Source of the DNA: UKL13-2 sp031394335
Lineage (GTDB): Bacteria; Pseudomonadota; Gammaproteobacteria; Burkholderiales; Usitatibacteraceae
Assembly (NCBI GenBank): GCA_031394335.1
Contig: JANMXS010000334.1
Location: 1-24,603, forward strand
Length of the DNA stretch: 24,603 nucleotides
Direction: 5' to 3'
A program made the translations under genes and the position numbers. Shown here one piece after another: positions 7,145 to 15,200 of this stretch. The notes beneath the pieces were generated by a model. It was not told the origin of the DNA, did not search any database, and saw nothing but the letters and a program-made list of their open reading frames with translations. Positions within the stretch are counted from its first letter, which is position 1. Every line of letters starts with the position of its first letter.

Positions 7145-8482
7145 GTGGCTTTAAATTTCTGGTCGGTCCTGCGCCACCTGTTTTCGTTTCAACCGAACGT
7201 AGCGGTGCTTGCCACGCTCCCGGCCCTGTTGCTCACGTTCACGCTGCCGTCAACTGCGCACGCGGAGGATGCTACCGTCGCGACGGTAGCCGTGAAGGCC
7301 GCGCGACTGCTCGATGTCAAAACCGGCAAGTTTGTGGAAAATGCCGTGGTGCTGATCAAGGGCGAGCGCATCGATGCAGTCGGCAGCAACCTCGCCATTC
7401 CCGCAGAAGCTCAAGTGATCGATCTGGGTGGCGCGACCCTGTTGCCCGGACTGATCGATGCGCACACGCATATTACCGGCGACCCGGAGCACCTTGGCTA
7501 TTCTTCGATTGCGATTTCGGTGCCGCGCGAGGCGCTGTATGGCGCCAAAAATGCACGCATTACCCTGGACGCCGGCTTCACCACCATCCGTAACGTCGGC
7601 GCTGGCGGCTATGCGGATGTGGCGTTGCGCGATGCGATCAACGCCGGTGATGTGCCCGGCCCGCGCATGCTGGTGTCGGGCCCGTCGCTGGGCATTACCG
7701 GCGGCCATTGCGACGACACACTGCATGCGCCCGAGTACAAAATAACGGGTGACGGCGTTGCCGACGGCAGCGCGGCAGCGATGAAAAAAGTGCGTGAGGT
7801 CATCAAGTACGGCGCCGACCTGATCAAGATTTGCGCCACCGGCGGCGTGCTTTCGTTCCGCGACGATCCGCAGGCCTCGCAATACACGCTGGAAGAAATG
7901 AAAGTGATCGTTGATGAAGCGCACCGCCTCGGCCGCAAGGTTGCTGCGCATGCGCATGGTGTCGATGGCATCAAGCTCGCGGTGCAGGCCGGTGTCGATT
8001 CCATCGAACATGGCTCCTATATCGACGACGAGGCGGTAAAGATGATGAAGGCGCGCGGCACCTACCTGGTGCCGACGGTGTATCTGGCCGATTGGTTGCT
8101 TGATAACGCGGTGCGCATCGGCCTGCCGGCGCCTCTGGTGGAGAAGGCCAAGGTGGTATTGCCAATGGCGCGCAAGAATATCGCCAATGCCATCAAGCAA
8201 GGTGTGCCGGTGGCCTTTGGTACCGATGCAGCGGTGTATCCGCACGGCCTTAACGCGCATGAATTTGCGGTGTACGTAAAGCTCGGCATGACACCGCTGG
8301 CGGCGATTCAAAGCGCTACCGTCAATGCGTCAAAACTGCTGGGCTGGGAAGATCGCGTTGGCTCAATCGACAAAGGCAAGTTCGCCGATCTGGTGGCAGT
8401 TCAAGGTGATCCGCTCAAGGATGTGACTGAGCTTGAGCGCGTGCAATTCGTGATGAAGGGCGGCAAAGTCGTTAAGCGCTGA
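7145..8482 (+). CDS. Exported metal-dependent amidohydrolase (imidazolonepropionase/prolidase-like)
   Basis: An amidohydrolase-superfamily TIM-barrel enzyme, 445 residues from the GTG at 7145. The first 40 residues form a signal peptide ending STAHA, so the enzyme should act in the periplasm. Metal ligands are visible: HTH (His107, His109), Lys228 in LIKICATGG (the usual carboxylated lysine), His269/271 in AAHAHG, His289 in SIEHGSY and Asp361 in FGTDAAVYPHG. The C-terminal strand (KGKFADLVAV, DVTELERVQFVMKGG) is typical of the family. Exported members include prolidase-like dipeptidases and enzymes cleaving N-acyl or cyclic amides. The exact substrate cannot be read from sequence. It is a single gene, convergent with the sensor kinase and separated from it by a long hairpin. 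Confidence 0.88.
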   Translation: MALNFWSVLRHLFSFQPNVAVLATLPALLLTFTLPSTAHAEDATVATVAVKAARLLDVKTGKFVENAVVLIKGERIDAVGSNLAIPAEAQVIDLGGATLLPGLIDAHTHITGDPEHLGYSSIAISVPREALYGAKNARITLDAGFTTIRNVGAGGYADVALRDAINAGDVPGPRMLVSGPSLGITGGHCDDTLHAPEYKITGDGVADGSAAAMKKVREVIKYGADLIKICATGGVLSFRDDPQASQYTLEEMKVIVDEAHRLGRKVAAHAHGVDGIKLAVQAGVDSIEHGSYIDDEAVKMMKARGTYLVPTVYLADWLLDNAVRIGLPAPLVEKAKVVLPMARKNIANAIKQGVPVAFGTDAAVYPHGLNAHEFAVYVKLGMTPLAAIQSATVNASKLLGWEDRVGSIDKGKFADLVAVQGDPLKDVTELERVQFVMKGGKVVKR

Positions 8483-8490
8483 GTGCGCTT

Positions 8491-8558
8491 AAAAAGCCAA
8501 ACTCCAACAGGGGCGCGGGTTTCAGGGCAAAAATGCCCGGAACGCCGCGCCCCTGTTG
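8491..8558. repeat. Dispersed hairpin repeat, copy B, also a likely terminator
   Basis: CAACAGGGGCGCGG (8505-8518) and its perfect complement (8545-8558) form a 14-bp stem. Inside is GGGCA-AAAA-TGCCC (8525-8538), the same core as copy A. On the minus strand the stem is followed by TTGGAGTTTGGCTTTTT, comparable to the tail of copy A. It sits between the convergent amidohydrolase and histidine kinase stops, where it could end transcription of the kinase operon and perhaps of both. Confidence 0.7.
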
Positions 8559-8598
8559 CACTTTCAATTATGCACTTTCGATTGTGCACTTTGCACTT
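8557..8598. repeat. Three 14-bp tandem units with TGCACTTT core
   Basis: The units are TGCACTTTCAATTA, TGCACTTTCGATTG and TGCACTTTGCACTT, back to back. The first shares its TG with the hairpin arm of copy B. The third ends on the first base of the complement of the kinase stop codon (8598-8600). Confidence 0.6.
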
Positions 8599-9911
8599 CA
8601 ACTAATCGGCAGTGTCACCCTGGCTTCCAGGCCGCCGCCGCCGCGCGATAGCAAACTGAATGTGCCGCCATGTGTTTTGGCAATGCGGTCGACGATAGCC
8701 AAACCAAGCCCGGCGCCTGATTTGCCGCTGCGCGCATCGTCGAGGCGCGTGAAGGGTTGCTTCAAGCGGTCGACCTCAGCCGCCAGAATTCCGGGGCCGC
8801 GATCAAGCACGCTGAAAATGATCTGCCTGTCGCGCTGTTCGGTACGCAGTGTCAGCTCGGGGCCGGCGTGCTTCATTGCATTGTCGATCAGGTTGCCGAT
8901 CAGGCGGCGCATGGCCAACGGGCGAATTTTAATTGCCGGGATGTCGTCGAGTTCAAGTGTGACCGTGGCACCCATGCGCGTGGCGCGCTCGGCGGCGCCT
9001 CGCGCAAGCAGGTTGAGATCGAGTTGCTCTTCAGCTTCGCGGCTTTCATCGCGCGCGAAGTCCATGAACTGGTGGATGATGCCGTTGATATCGTCGATAT
9101 CGTTTTCCAGACCTTCGCGCATCGCCGGATCGGCGGGCAGCATCTCGATACCCAGGCGCAATCGTGACAGCGGGGTGCGCAGATCGTGTGAGACCCCGGC
9201 GAGGAAAGTGGCGCGCTCGCGTTCATTGCGCGCGAGGTCGTCACGCATCTGGTTGAATGCCGACGATACTGCCTTCACTTCTTCCGGGCCGATTTCCGCG
9301 ACCGGCTCCGGATTGTTGCCCTGGCCGAGTTCGCGTGCGGCTCGCGCCAGTTGCCGCAGCGGACGCGTCACCCGGCCGACCAGAAATACCGCGCCGGCCA
9401 GCGCCAGCAACCCGCCGAAGGTGGCCCAGCCGATCCACGCCCAAGAGTAATCCTGCGCAACGACGCGGCCGCGTGGAAATACCGTCCAGAATTCCTCATC
9501 GTTAATCTTCAGCTTGACAATCAGCACCGGCGGCAGCGCCGGGTTGGCGCGGGGGCGCACATAAATATCCACGTCCTGACCGAACTCATTGCGCAAGCGC
9601 TCGCGCGCCAACTGCAAGGCCGGCGCATCGGGGGCGCGTTCCAGCACCTCTTCCGGGTGCGGGCGGATGACGCGCAGGCCGCGCTCTTCGCGCAAGCGCC
9701 GCAAAAACTCATCATGCTGCGACGCCGGCAAGATTTCCAGCGCCGCACGAATGGTGCGCAATTGGGTAATGAAATTGACGACCGCGAACTGCACGCGCGG
9801 CGCCTGCGAGTAGTAGCTGAACAGCATCACCGATACGCCCTGACTGGCAATCAGCGCAATCATGATCACCAGTGTGGTGCGCGCCAGCAGCGATTTCGGG
9901 ATCAGGCTCAT
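8598..9911 (-). CDS. envZ: EnvZ-family sensor histidine kinase
   Basis: An inner-membrane kinase of 437 residues, the usual size for EnvZ. Membrane helix 1 is at about 10-33, followed by a periplasmic segment of about 120 residues. Helix 2 is at about 156-178, then a HAMP linker. The phosphoacceptor is His242 in GVSHDLRTPLSRLRLG. The ATP-binding boxes are N (LIGNLIDNAMKHAG), G1 (DRGPGI) and G2 (GAGLGLAIV). It should phosphorylate the response regulator encoded 27 bases upstream on the same strand. E. coli EnvZ responds to osmolarity and acidification and controls porins. Here the stimulus is an inference from family only, and no porin gene is in the window. The start has no strong Shine-Dalgarno site, so translation may be coupled to ompR. 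Confidence 0.88.
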   Translation of the reverse strand: MSLIPKSLLARTTLVIMIALIASQGVSVMLFSYYSQAPRVQFAVVNFITQLRTIRAALEILPASQHDEFLRRLREERGLRVIRPHPEEVLERAPDAPALQLARERLRNEFGQDVDIYVRPRANPALPPVLIVKLKINDEEFWTVFPRGRVVAQDYSWAWIGWATFGGLLALAGAVFLVGRVTRPLRQLARAARELGQGNNPEPVAEIGPEEVKAVSSAFNQMRDDLARNERERATFLAGVSHDLRTPLSRLRLGIEMLPADPAMREGLENDIDDINGIIHQFMDFARDESREAEEQLDLNLLARGAAERATRMGATVTLELDDIPAIKIRPLAMRRLIGNLIDNAMKHAGPELTLRTEQRDRQIIFSVLDRGPGILAAEVDRLKQPFTRLDDARSGKSGAGLGLAIVDRIAKTHGGTFSLLSRGGGGLEARVTLPIS

Positions 9912-9938
9912 CGGCTGAGCGTGCTGCAGGCGGTACGA

Positions 9939-10685
9939 TCAACCATGTTTGCCGCCATCGGGGACGAACACATAGCCCAGCCCCCATACGGTCTGTATAT
10001 AGCGCGGATTGGCCGGATCTTCACCCAGCAGCTTGCGCAGGCGCGAGACCTGGACATCGATGGCGCGATCAAACGAATCGTGCTCGCGGCCGCGCGCCAG
10101 CTCCGTGAGCTTGTCGCGCGATTGCGGGGTGCGAGCATGTTGCACCAGCACTTTCAGCAGGCTGAACTCGCCGGAGGTCATCGGCAGGGCGTGGCCATCA
10201 CGCCGCAGCTCACGCGTGCCGAGGTTCAACACGAAGGGCCCGAACGACACCACCTCATCGGCTTCGCTGGGCGCGCCCGGTGCCGGCAATGGTGCCTGGC
10301 GACGCAACACCGCATTGATGCGTGCCACCAGCTCTCGCGGGTTGAAGGGTTTGGGCAAATAGTCGTCCGCACCCATTTCGAGGCCGACGATGCGATCGAC
10401 ATCATCGCCCTTGGCGGTGAGCATGATCAGCGGAATGGCGGCTTCGGGTCCGGTGCCGCCGCGCAGGCGCCGGCAGATGGCAAAGCCGTCTTCGCCGGGC
10501 AGCATCACGTCAAGCACCAGCAGGTCATAGCGGCTGCGCGTCAGCGCGCGGTCCAGTGCCGCAGCATCGGGCACAGTATCGACCGCAAAGCCCTGCTCGG
10601 TGAGATAGCGTTTGAGCAAATCGCGCAGACGAAGATCGTCGTCTACAACCAGAATGCGGTGGCGGGAAAGGGAAGTCGTGGTCAT
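9939..10685 (-). CDS. ompR: OmpR-family response regulator
   Basis: A 248-residue DNA-binding regulator. The receiver domain has acidic residues DDD (15-17), the phosphoacceptor Asp59 in LLVLDVMLPGEDG, Thr90 and Lys112 (PKPF). A short Pro/Ala linker precedes a winged-helix output domain (about 145-248) with recognition-region motifs DSFDRAIDVQVSRLRKLLGE and YIQTVWGLGYVF. It is the first gene of a two-gene operon with the kinase and diverges from the EF-hand gene across about 200 bases that contain a possible binding site at 10739-10755. The strong overall match and the EnvZ-like partner favour OmpR over other winged-helix regulators. Confidence 0.9.
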   Translation of the reverse strand: MTTTSLSRHRILVVDDDLRLRDLLKRYLTEQGFAVDTVPDAAALDRALTRSRYDLLVLDVMLPGEDGFAICRRLRGGTGPEAAIPLIMLTAKGDDVDRIVGLEMGADDYLPKPFNPRELVARINAVLRRQAPLPAPGAPSEADEVVSFGPFVLNLGTRELRRDGHALPMTSGEFSLLKVLVQHARTPQSRDKLTELARGREHDSFDRAIDVQVSRLRKLLGEDPANPRYIQTVWGLGYVFVPDGGKHG

Positions 10686-10738
10686 GGGTGAATCTTAGGC
10701 AGTGGACGCTGGAACGGGGATGTTTTTTCGGGATCAGT

Positions 10739-10755
10739 TGTAAGCAGATGTTAGC
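10739..10755. promoter_or_regulatory. Candidate OmpR-family direct-repeat site
   Basis: TGTAAGC (10739-10745) and TGTTAGC (10749-10755) repeat at 10-bp spacing between ompR and the divergent EF-hand gene. Tandem half-sites one helical turn apart are usual for winged-helix response regulators. The site would suit autoregulation or control of the EF-hand gene. This is inferred from pattern alone. Confidence 0.35.
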
Positions 10756-10887
10756 AAACCGCGCCGATCAGCGGCATCGTTACATGACGTTACCATGCAG
10801 GCCTGTCGATAGCGGACTTCATGCGTTGAATTGCATAACCTGCACATCTTGTGAAGGTACTTTATATTTTACCCAGTGGAGAATGCC

Positions 10888-11223
10888 ATGAAGACCGTTA
10901 CCGTTGCCTTGATCGCCGCCAGCTTGACTGCCCTGGCGACTTCGTTCGCGTTTGCCCAGACTCCTGCTGAGCCGGCCAAGACCGAAAAAACCGACAAAGG
11001 CGAAAAGCGCGCCGCGCATATGCAGGAGCGGTTGAAAGCGGCAGACAAAAATGGCGATGGCAAGATCAGCCGCGAAGAGGCCGCAGCGTCGTTGCCGAAG
11101 CTTGCAAAGCGGTTCGACAAGATCGATGTCAACAAGGATGGTTTTATCACCAAGGAAGAAATGAAGGCCTGGCATGACCAGCATGCCGCGCGCAAAGCTG
11201 ATCCAGAAAAACAGGCGAAGTAA
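10888..11223 (+). CDS. Exported EF-hand calcium-binding protein
   Basis: A 111-residue protein. The ATG at 10888 is preceded by GGAGA with a 5-base spacer. An upstream in-frame GTG (10876) overlaps that site and is rejected. Residues 1-23 are a signal peptide ending AFA, followed by a Pro/Lys-rich stretch. Two canonical 12-residue EF-hand loops follow, DKNGDGKISREE (about 52-63) and DVNKDGFITKEE (about 79-90), with acidic residues at loop positions 1, 3, 5 and 12. The tail is Lys/Ala/His-rich. It should bind two Ca2+ ions in the periplasm, as a buffer or sensor. A 46-base gap separates it from the hydrolase gene on the same strand, so they may be co-transcribed. Confidence 0.85.
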   Translation: MKTVTVALIAASLTALATSFAFAQTPAEPAKTEKTDKGEKRAAHMQERLKAADKNGDGKISREEAAASLPKLAKRFDKIDVNKDGFITKEEMKAWHDQHAARKADPEKQAK

Positions 11224-11269
11224 GCAAAGTGACAAATGCCAGTAGCCGCCAAGGCCAGGTGAATCCACG

Positions 11270-12334
11270 ATGAAAACAGCATCGCGTATGCCAATGTGGC
11301 GTCAGCTGCTGACGCTGGCGATATCCGGCATTCTGGCGGTGGCCAGCTCGCTCGTCATGGCGCATGCCGAGCCGGATAGTGCGGCATCGCCCACGTCGAG
11401 GTTTTCCTTGTCCGGCCCTTTGGTTGTCGAGGTGAGCGATGCAGTTTGGCGAGATCAGGCGCGTGCGCGCGACATTCCAGTTCGGGTACTTTCGCCACGC
11501 CCGGCCAGCGCGACACCTGATACCCGCTATCCCGTGATCATTTTTTCGCATGGCCTGGGGGGCTCCCGCGAAGGCGGCGCCCTGTGGGGACGCCACTGGA
11601 CGAGCCACGGCTACATCGTGGTTCATTTGCAACATCCTGGCAGCGATGAGTCAATCTGGAAAGGCAAAAAGCCTGGTGAGGGCGTCAGCAACATGAAGCG
11701 CGCCATGAACCTGGACAACAGTCGCCTGCGCATTGGTGACGTGAAGTTTGCGCTCGATGAAATGGCCCGTTTGCATGCGGCCGGCATAGCACCGTTCGCC
11801 AGTGCCGATATGATGCGTGTGGGCATGTCTGGACACTCCTTTGGCGCACAGACCACGCTCGCCGTGGCCGGGCAGCAATTGCCCTACCTGGAAGGGTCGG
11901 ATGCTGTCGGATCGCGCGATGCGCGCATCGCTGCGGCGATCGCGTTCAGTCCCAATGCGCGCGCGAAAACCGGATTGGATGCGCAGTTCGGCGGCATTAC
12001 GCTGCCGTTCTTCTCGATTACGGGTACGCGCGATGGCAGTCTCCTGGACGACAATACCCGGTACGAGGATCGACTTGTGCCCTATGAAAAAATGCCGCCC
12101 GGCGACAAATATCTTGTCTCGTTCCTTGATGGCGATCATATGGTGTTCGGCGGGCAACCCCTGGGGGGACGCCGACCGGAAACCGAACGCGATCGAGACA
12201 TCCAGATTGGCGTGAAAGCGGCAACACTGGCCTTCTGGAACGCGACACTGAAGCAGGATGCAGGCGCGAAAACGTGGCTGCAGCTGGAGTTGAAGTCAAC
12301 GCTTGTCGCCGGCGATACATTTTTCTACAAGTGA
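11270..12334 (+). CDS. Exported alpha/beta hydrolase (dienelactone hydrolase / PAF-acetylhydrolase-like)
   Basis: A 354-residue serine hydrolase with a signal peptide (cleavage near AHA, residue 32). The oxyanion loop reads FSHGLGGSRE. The nucleophile elbow is GHSFGA with Ser190. The likely acid is Asp255 (GTRDGS) and the base His290 (DGDHMVF), giving a full catalytic triad. The early SP-RP-ATPDTRYPVIIFSHG segment is typical of predicted dienelactone hydrolases related to platelet-activating-factor acetylhydrolase. Substrates are probably esters or lipids, but the sequence does not say which. The start has only a weak ribosome binding site; ATG at 11288 is an alternative that shortens the n-region. 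It is followed after 38 bases by the DUF1800 gene. Confidence 0.85.
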   Translation: MKTASRMPMWRQLLTLAISGILAVASSLVMAHAEPDSAASPTSRFSLSGPLVVEVSDAVWRDQARARDIPVRVLSPRPASATPDTRYPVIIFSHGLGGSREGGALWGRHWTSHGYIVVHLQHPGSDESIWKGKKPGEGVSNMKRAMNLDNSRLRIGDVKFALDEMARLHAAGIAPFASADMMRVGMSGHSFGAQTTLAVAGQQLPYLEGSDAVGSRDARIAAAIAFSPNARAKTGLDAQFGGITLPFFSITGTRDGSLLDDNTRYEDRLVPYEKMPPGDKYLVSFLDGDHMVFGGQPLGGRRPETERDRDIQIGVKAATLAFWNATLKQDAGAKTWLQLELKSTLVAGDTFFYK

Positions 12335-12372
12335 TACCAAGAGATCATGCAGCCTGTGCTGGGGAGTAAATG

Positions 12373-13914
12373 ATGAACGCGAGAAAACGTTTTTTCGGTG
12401 CTATCGCTGTGGTTCTTGGCAGCGTTTATGCGCTGTTGGCGATGCCGGCCGAAGCGCAAACAGCGATCGGCAGCGACGGTGCGCGTCATCTGCTCAACCG
12501 CAGCGGTTTTACGGCCTCCGATGCCGCGATCAAGGCGTTCGCGACCCTGTCGCGCACGGACGCGGCCGATCGCCTGCTCAAAGCCACGTCCAGTGTCGCC
12601 GCCACACCGCCACCTGGCTGGGTGGGCGAGGCGCCGATTGCGCCAGCCAAACTTCAGAAAATGTCTCAGGAAGAGCGCATGGCGGAACTGCGGCGCAATG
12701 TCGAGCATGCTTTCGAGTTGCGCGAGTGGTGGTTTCGCGAAATGCTGACTACTGCCTCGCCGCTGACCGAAAAGATGACGCTGTTCTGGCATAACCATTT
12801 CGCCACCAGCCAGCAGAAAGTTCGTTTTGCGCCGCTGATCTATCAGCAGAACCTGCTGCTACGCCGCAACGCGCTGGGCAACTTTGGCACCCTGCTGCAC
12901 GAGATGGCGCGTGATCCGGCGATGCTGATCTACCTCGATGGCGCCAATAGCCGCAAGGACCAGCCCAACGAAAATTTTGCGCGTGAAGTGATGGAGTTGT
13001 TCACCCTCGGTGAGGGACACTACAGCGAGCAGGACATCAAGGAGTCGGCGCGCGCCTTCACCGGCTGGAGCATCGATCGCGACACCGGCAAGTTCATGTT
13101 CCGTCGCGGCATTCATGACTACGGCAACAAAACCGTGTTTGGCCGCAGCGGTAATTTCGAAGGTGACCAGATTCTGGACATGCTGCTGGCCAAACCGGAA
13201 ACCGCACAATTCATCACTCGCAAATTATGGCGCGAATTCATCTCGCCGACCCCGGACGAAGTGGACGTAAAGCGCATGGCCGCGATCTTCCAGAACAGCG
13301 GCTATAACATCGCCAAGCTGATGCAGACGATACTGACTTCGGATGCGTTCTACGCGCCGGATAACCGTGCGGCCCTGATCAAATCTCCGGTCGAGTTTGT
13401 GGTTGGCACCCTCAAGACGTTCGACATCGAGGCGTCCAATCTGCGTCCCTTCGTGCTCGCCAGCGCATTGCTTGGACAAAACCTGTTTGCGCCACCCAAC
13501 GTGAAGGGTTGGCCTGGGGGCGAGACCTGGATAAACACCGCCACCCTGCTGGGCCGCAAGCAATTGCTTGACCGCTTGTTCCGAAACGAAGACCGCATGG
13601 AAGTGGCGATGCGCAATATGGACCAGATGTCCGCCAATGTGGGTGCCGATTTGATGCCGCCGGGCCGCGAAGCGCGCATGCAGCGTCAGATGGAACGGCA
13701 GATGGAACGGCAGATGGGCGGTATTCGCTGGAATCTGGACAAATGGGCCGCCGGTTTTGCGCAAACGCCCGGTGCGGCCGGCTTGCAGGACATGACCCGT
13801 GTGGTACTGGCCATTGCCCCGGCGACCATGCCCGGTAGTGCCGACGCGTCCTCAACCAATCCGGCTGATTGGGCGCGACAACTCGTTGTCGACCCCGCCT
13901 ACCAACTCAAGTAG
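12373..13914 (+). CDS. DUF1800 exported protein
   Basis: A 513-residue protein of the DUF1800 family, of unproven biochemical role. The signal peptide ends near AEAQ (residue 29). Family hallmarks include RHLLNRSGFTASDAAI near the start, LTEKMTLFWHNHFATS, the conserved block PNENFAREVMELFTLGEGHY, and PPNVKGWPGGETWINTATLL. Near residue 439 are tandem QMER units, described separately. Two adjacent ATGs exist; I prefer 12373 because GGAG (12363-12366) then sits 6 bases away rather than 3. DUF1800 genes typically sit beside a DUF1501 gene, as here with a 12-base gap, so the two proteins probably act together in the cell envelope. Confidence 0.9.
   Translation: MNARKRFFGAIAVVLGSVYALLAMPAEAQTAIGSDGARHLLNRSGFTASDAAIKAFATLSRTDAADRLLKATSSVAATPPPGWVGEAPIAPAKLQKMSQEERMAELRRNVEHAFELREWWFREMLTTASPLTEKMTLFWHNHFATSQQKVRFAPLIYQQNLLLRRNALGNFGTLLHEMARDPAMLIYLDGANSRKDQPNENFAREVMELFTLGEGHYSEQDIKESARAFTGWSIDRDTGKFMFRRGIHDYGNKTVFGRSGNFEGDQILDMLLAKPETAQFITRKLWREFISPTPDEVDVKRMAAIFQNSGYNIAKLMQTILTSDAFYAPDNRAALIKSPVEFVVGTLKTFDIEASNLRPFVLASALLGQNLFAPPNVKGWPGGETWINTATLLGRKQLLDRLFRNEDRMEVAMRNMDQMSANVGADLMPPGREARMQRQMERQMERQMGGIRWNLDKWAAGFAQTPGAAGLQDMTRVVLAIAPATMPGSADASSTNPADWARQLVVDPAYQLK
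13687..13716 (+). repeat. 12-bp in-frame tandem repeat (QMER)
   Basis: CAGATGGAACGG is repeated at 13687-13698 and 13699-13710, with a partial third unit (CAGATGGG). It encodes QMERQMERQM in a charged surface-type segment of the DUF1800 protein. Unit number could vary by slippage without breaking the frame. Confidence 0.6.
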
Positions 13915-13926
13915 AGGATATCCATC

Positions 13927-15117
13927 ATGGACCGCCGACATTTTTTACGATTTGGACTGGCTGCAGCAGGCGTACCCCTGTTCGGCGCGGTGAATGGGGT
14001 AGGCTGGGCCGCGCCCGCGCCTGACGTTTTGACGAGCAGTGCGGGGGCCTATCGAAACTTGCTGATTCTGGTTGAGCTGAAAGGCGCCAACGACGGGCTC
14101 AACACCGTTATTCCTTATAGTGACCCGCTGTACGCGCAGCTGCGACCCAGGCTCGCGATTGCGCGCGACCAGGTATTGCAGCTGTCCGCGCAGGAAGGAC
14201 TGCATCCTTCACTGAAACCACTAATGGCGTTGTGGCAGGACCAGCAATTGGCGGTGGTGCAGGGCGTTGGCTATCCGCGCCCCAATCTTTCGCATTTTCG
14301 CTCCATTGAAATCTGGGATACGGCCTCGAACAGCGAGGAATACCTGGAAGCCGGCTGGCTGGCGCGCACCTTTGCGGCGACCCCGGCACCACGCCAGTTT
14401 GCCGCCGATGGCGTGGTCGTCGGCTCAAGCGATATGGGGCCATTGTCCGGCCCCAATGTGCGCACCATCGCACTTGCTGACACGCGGCAGTTCCTGCAGC
14501 AGGCCAGGCTTGCGCAAGGCGGTGCGGATACGCGCAACAGCGCGTTGCGGCACATCCTGTCGGTGGAAAGCGAAATCGTCCACGCTGCCAGCAAACTCAA
14601 CAGCAATTATGCGTTCAAGACGGAATTTCCCAGGAACGGTTTTGGCAATCAGGTACGCACAGCGGCGCAACTGGTGGCGAGCAATGCCGGCATGGCGGTG
14701 ATTCGCCTCACCCTCGGCGGGTTTGATACGCACGCCAATCAGCTGGGCACGCAGGCCAACTTGTTGCGCGATTTTGCAGACGGCATTACCGCGCTCAAGT
14801 CTGCCATGGTTGAATTGAATCGCTGGGATTCAACCACGGTCATGACCTATGCCGAGTTTGGCCGGCGACCAAAGGAAAACCAGAGCGGCGGCACCGATCA
14901 TGGCACCGCCAATGCGCATTTCATGATGGGTGGCAAGGTGCGTGGCGGTCTGTACGGACAAGCCCCGCAATTGGGCCAGCTCGACGGCAACGGCAATCTT
15001 GCCTTCGCGGTCGATTTCCGCAACTTGTATGCGACCGTGATCGACCGCTGGTGGGGCGGCAATTCGGCGGCAGTACTCGGCGGCAAGTTCGAAAGCCTGG
15101 ATTTGCTTAAGGCCTGA
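13927..15117 (+). CDS. DUF1501 Tat-exported sulfatase-like protein
   Basis: A 396-residue protein. The N-terminus DRRHFLRF followed by a hydrophobic stretch and WAAPAP is a twin-arginine signal, implying export in folded form, often with a bound cofactor or metal. The body belongs to DUF1501, distantly related to the alkaline phosphatase/sulfatase fold: LVELKGANDGLNTVIPYSDP near the start, LSHFRSIEIWDTAS in the middle, and GGFDTHANQ, FGRRPKENQSGGTDHGTAN and HFMMGGKVRGGLYG toward the end. The His and Asp residues in these late motifs are likely metal ligands. A GAGGA site lies 8 bases before the start. No substrate is known for the family. It is the last of four co-directional exported-protein genes. 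Confidence 0.9.
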   Translation: MDRRHFLRFGLAAAGVPLFGAVNGVGWAAPAPDVLTSSAGAYRNLLILVELKGANDGLNTVIPYSDPLYAQLRPRLAIARDQVLQLSAQEGLHPSLKPLMALWQDQQLAVVQGVGYPRPNLSHFRSIEIWDTASNSEEYLEAGWLARTFAATPAPRQFAADGVVVGSSDMGPLSGPNVRTIALADTRQFLQQARLAQGGADTRNSALRHILSVESEIVHAASKLNSNYAFKTEFPRNGFGNQVRTAAQLVASNAGMAVIRLTLGGFDTHANQLGTQANLLRDFADGITALKSAMVELNRWDSTTVMTYAEFGRRPKENQSGGTDHGTANAHFMMGGKVRGGLYGQAPQLGQLDGNGNLAFAVDFRNLYATVIDRWWGGNSAAVLGGKFESLDLLKA

Positions 15118-15165
15118 ACTGGCCTGATTCGCTTGCGGCAAGTCGGGTCGGAGGCACGGCCCCGT

Positions 15166-15171
15166 TATAAT
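15166..15171 (+). promoter_or_regulatory. -10 element upstream of tsaB
   Basis: A perfect TATAAT lies 29 bases ahead of the tsaB start. The -35 region at about 15143-15148 (TCGGGT) is poor. Transcription would begin near 15178, giving a short leader without a clear Shine-Dalgarno site. It is likely the main promoter of tsaB-rimI-udg. Confidence 0.5.
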
Positions 15172-15200
15172 GGCGGCTACCCTAATTTTGCACGGTCGTC

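Noticed and set aside
7250..8311. 353-codon minus-strand open frame inside the amidohydrolase gene
   Set aside because: Antisense shadow; all metal-binding motifs are on the plus strand.
9351..10691. 446-codon plus-strand open frame opposite the envZ/ompR pair
   Set aside because: It spans two well-supported minus-strand genes and the gap between them. Its composition (many Arg, Gln, His) is what the antisense of GC-rich codons gives, and it has no recognisable domain.
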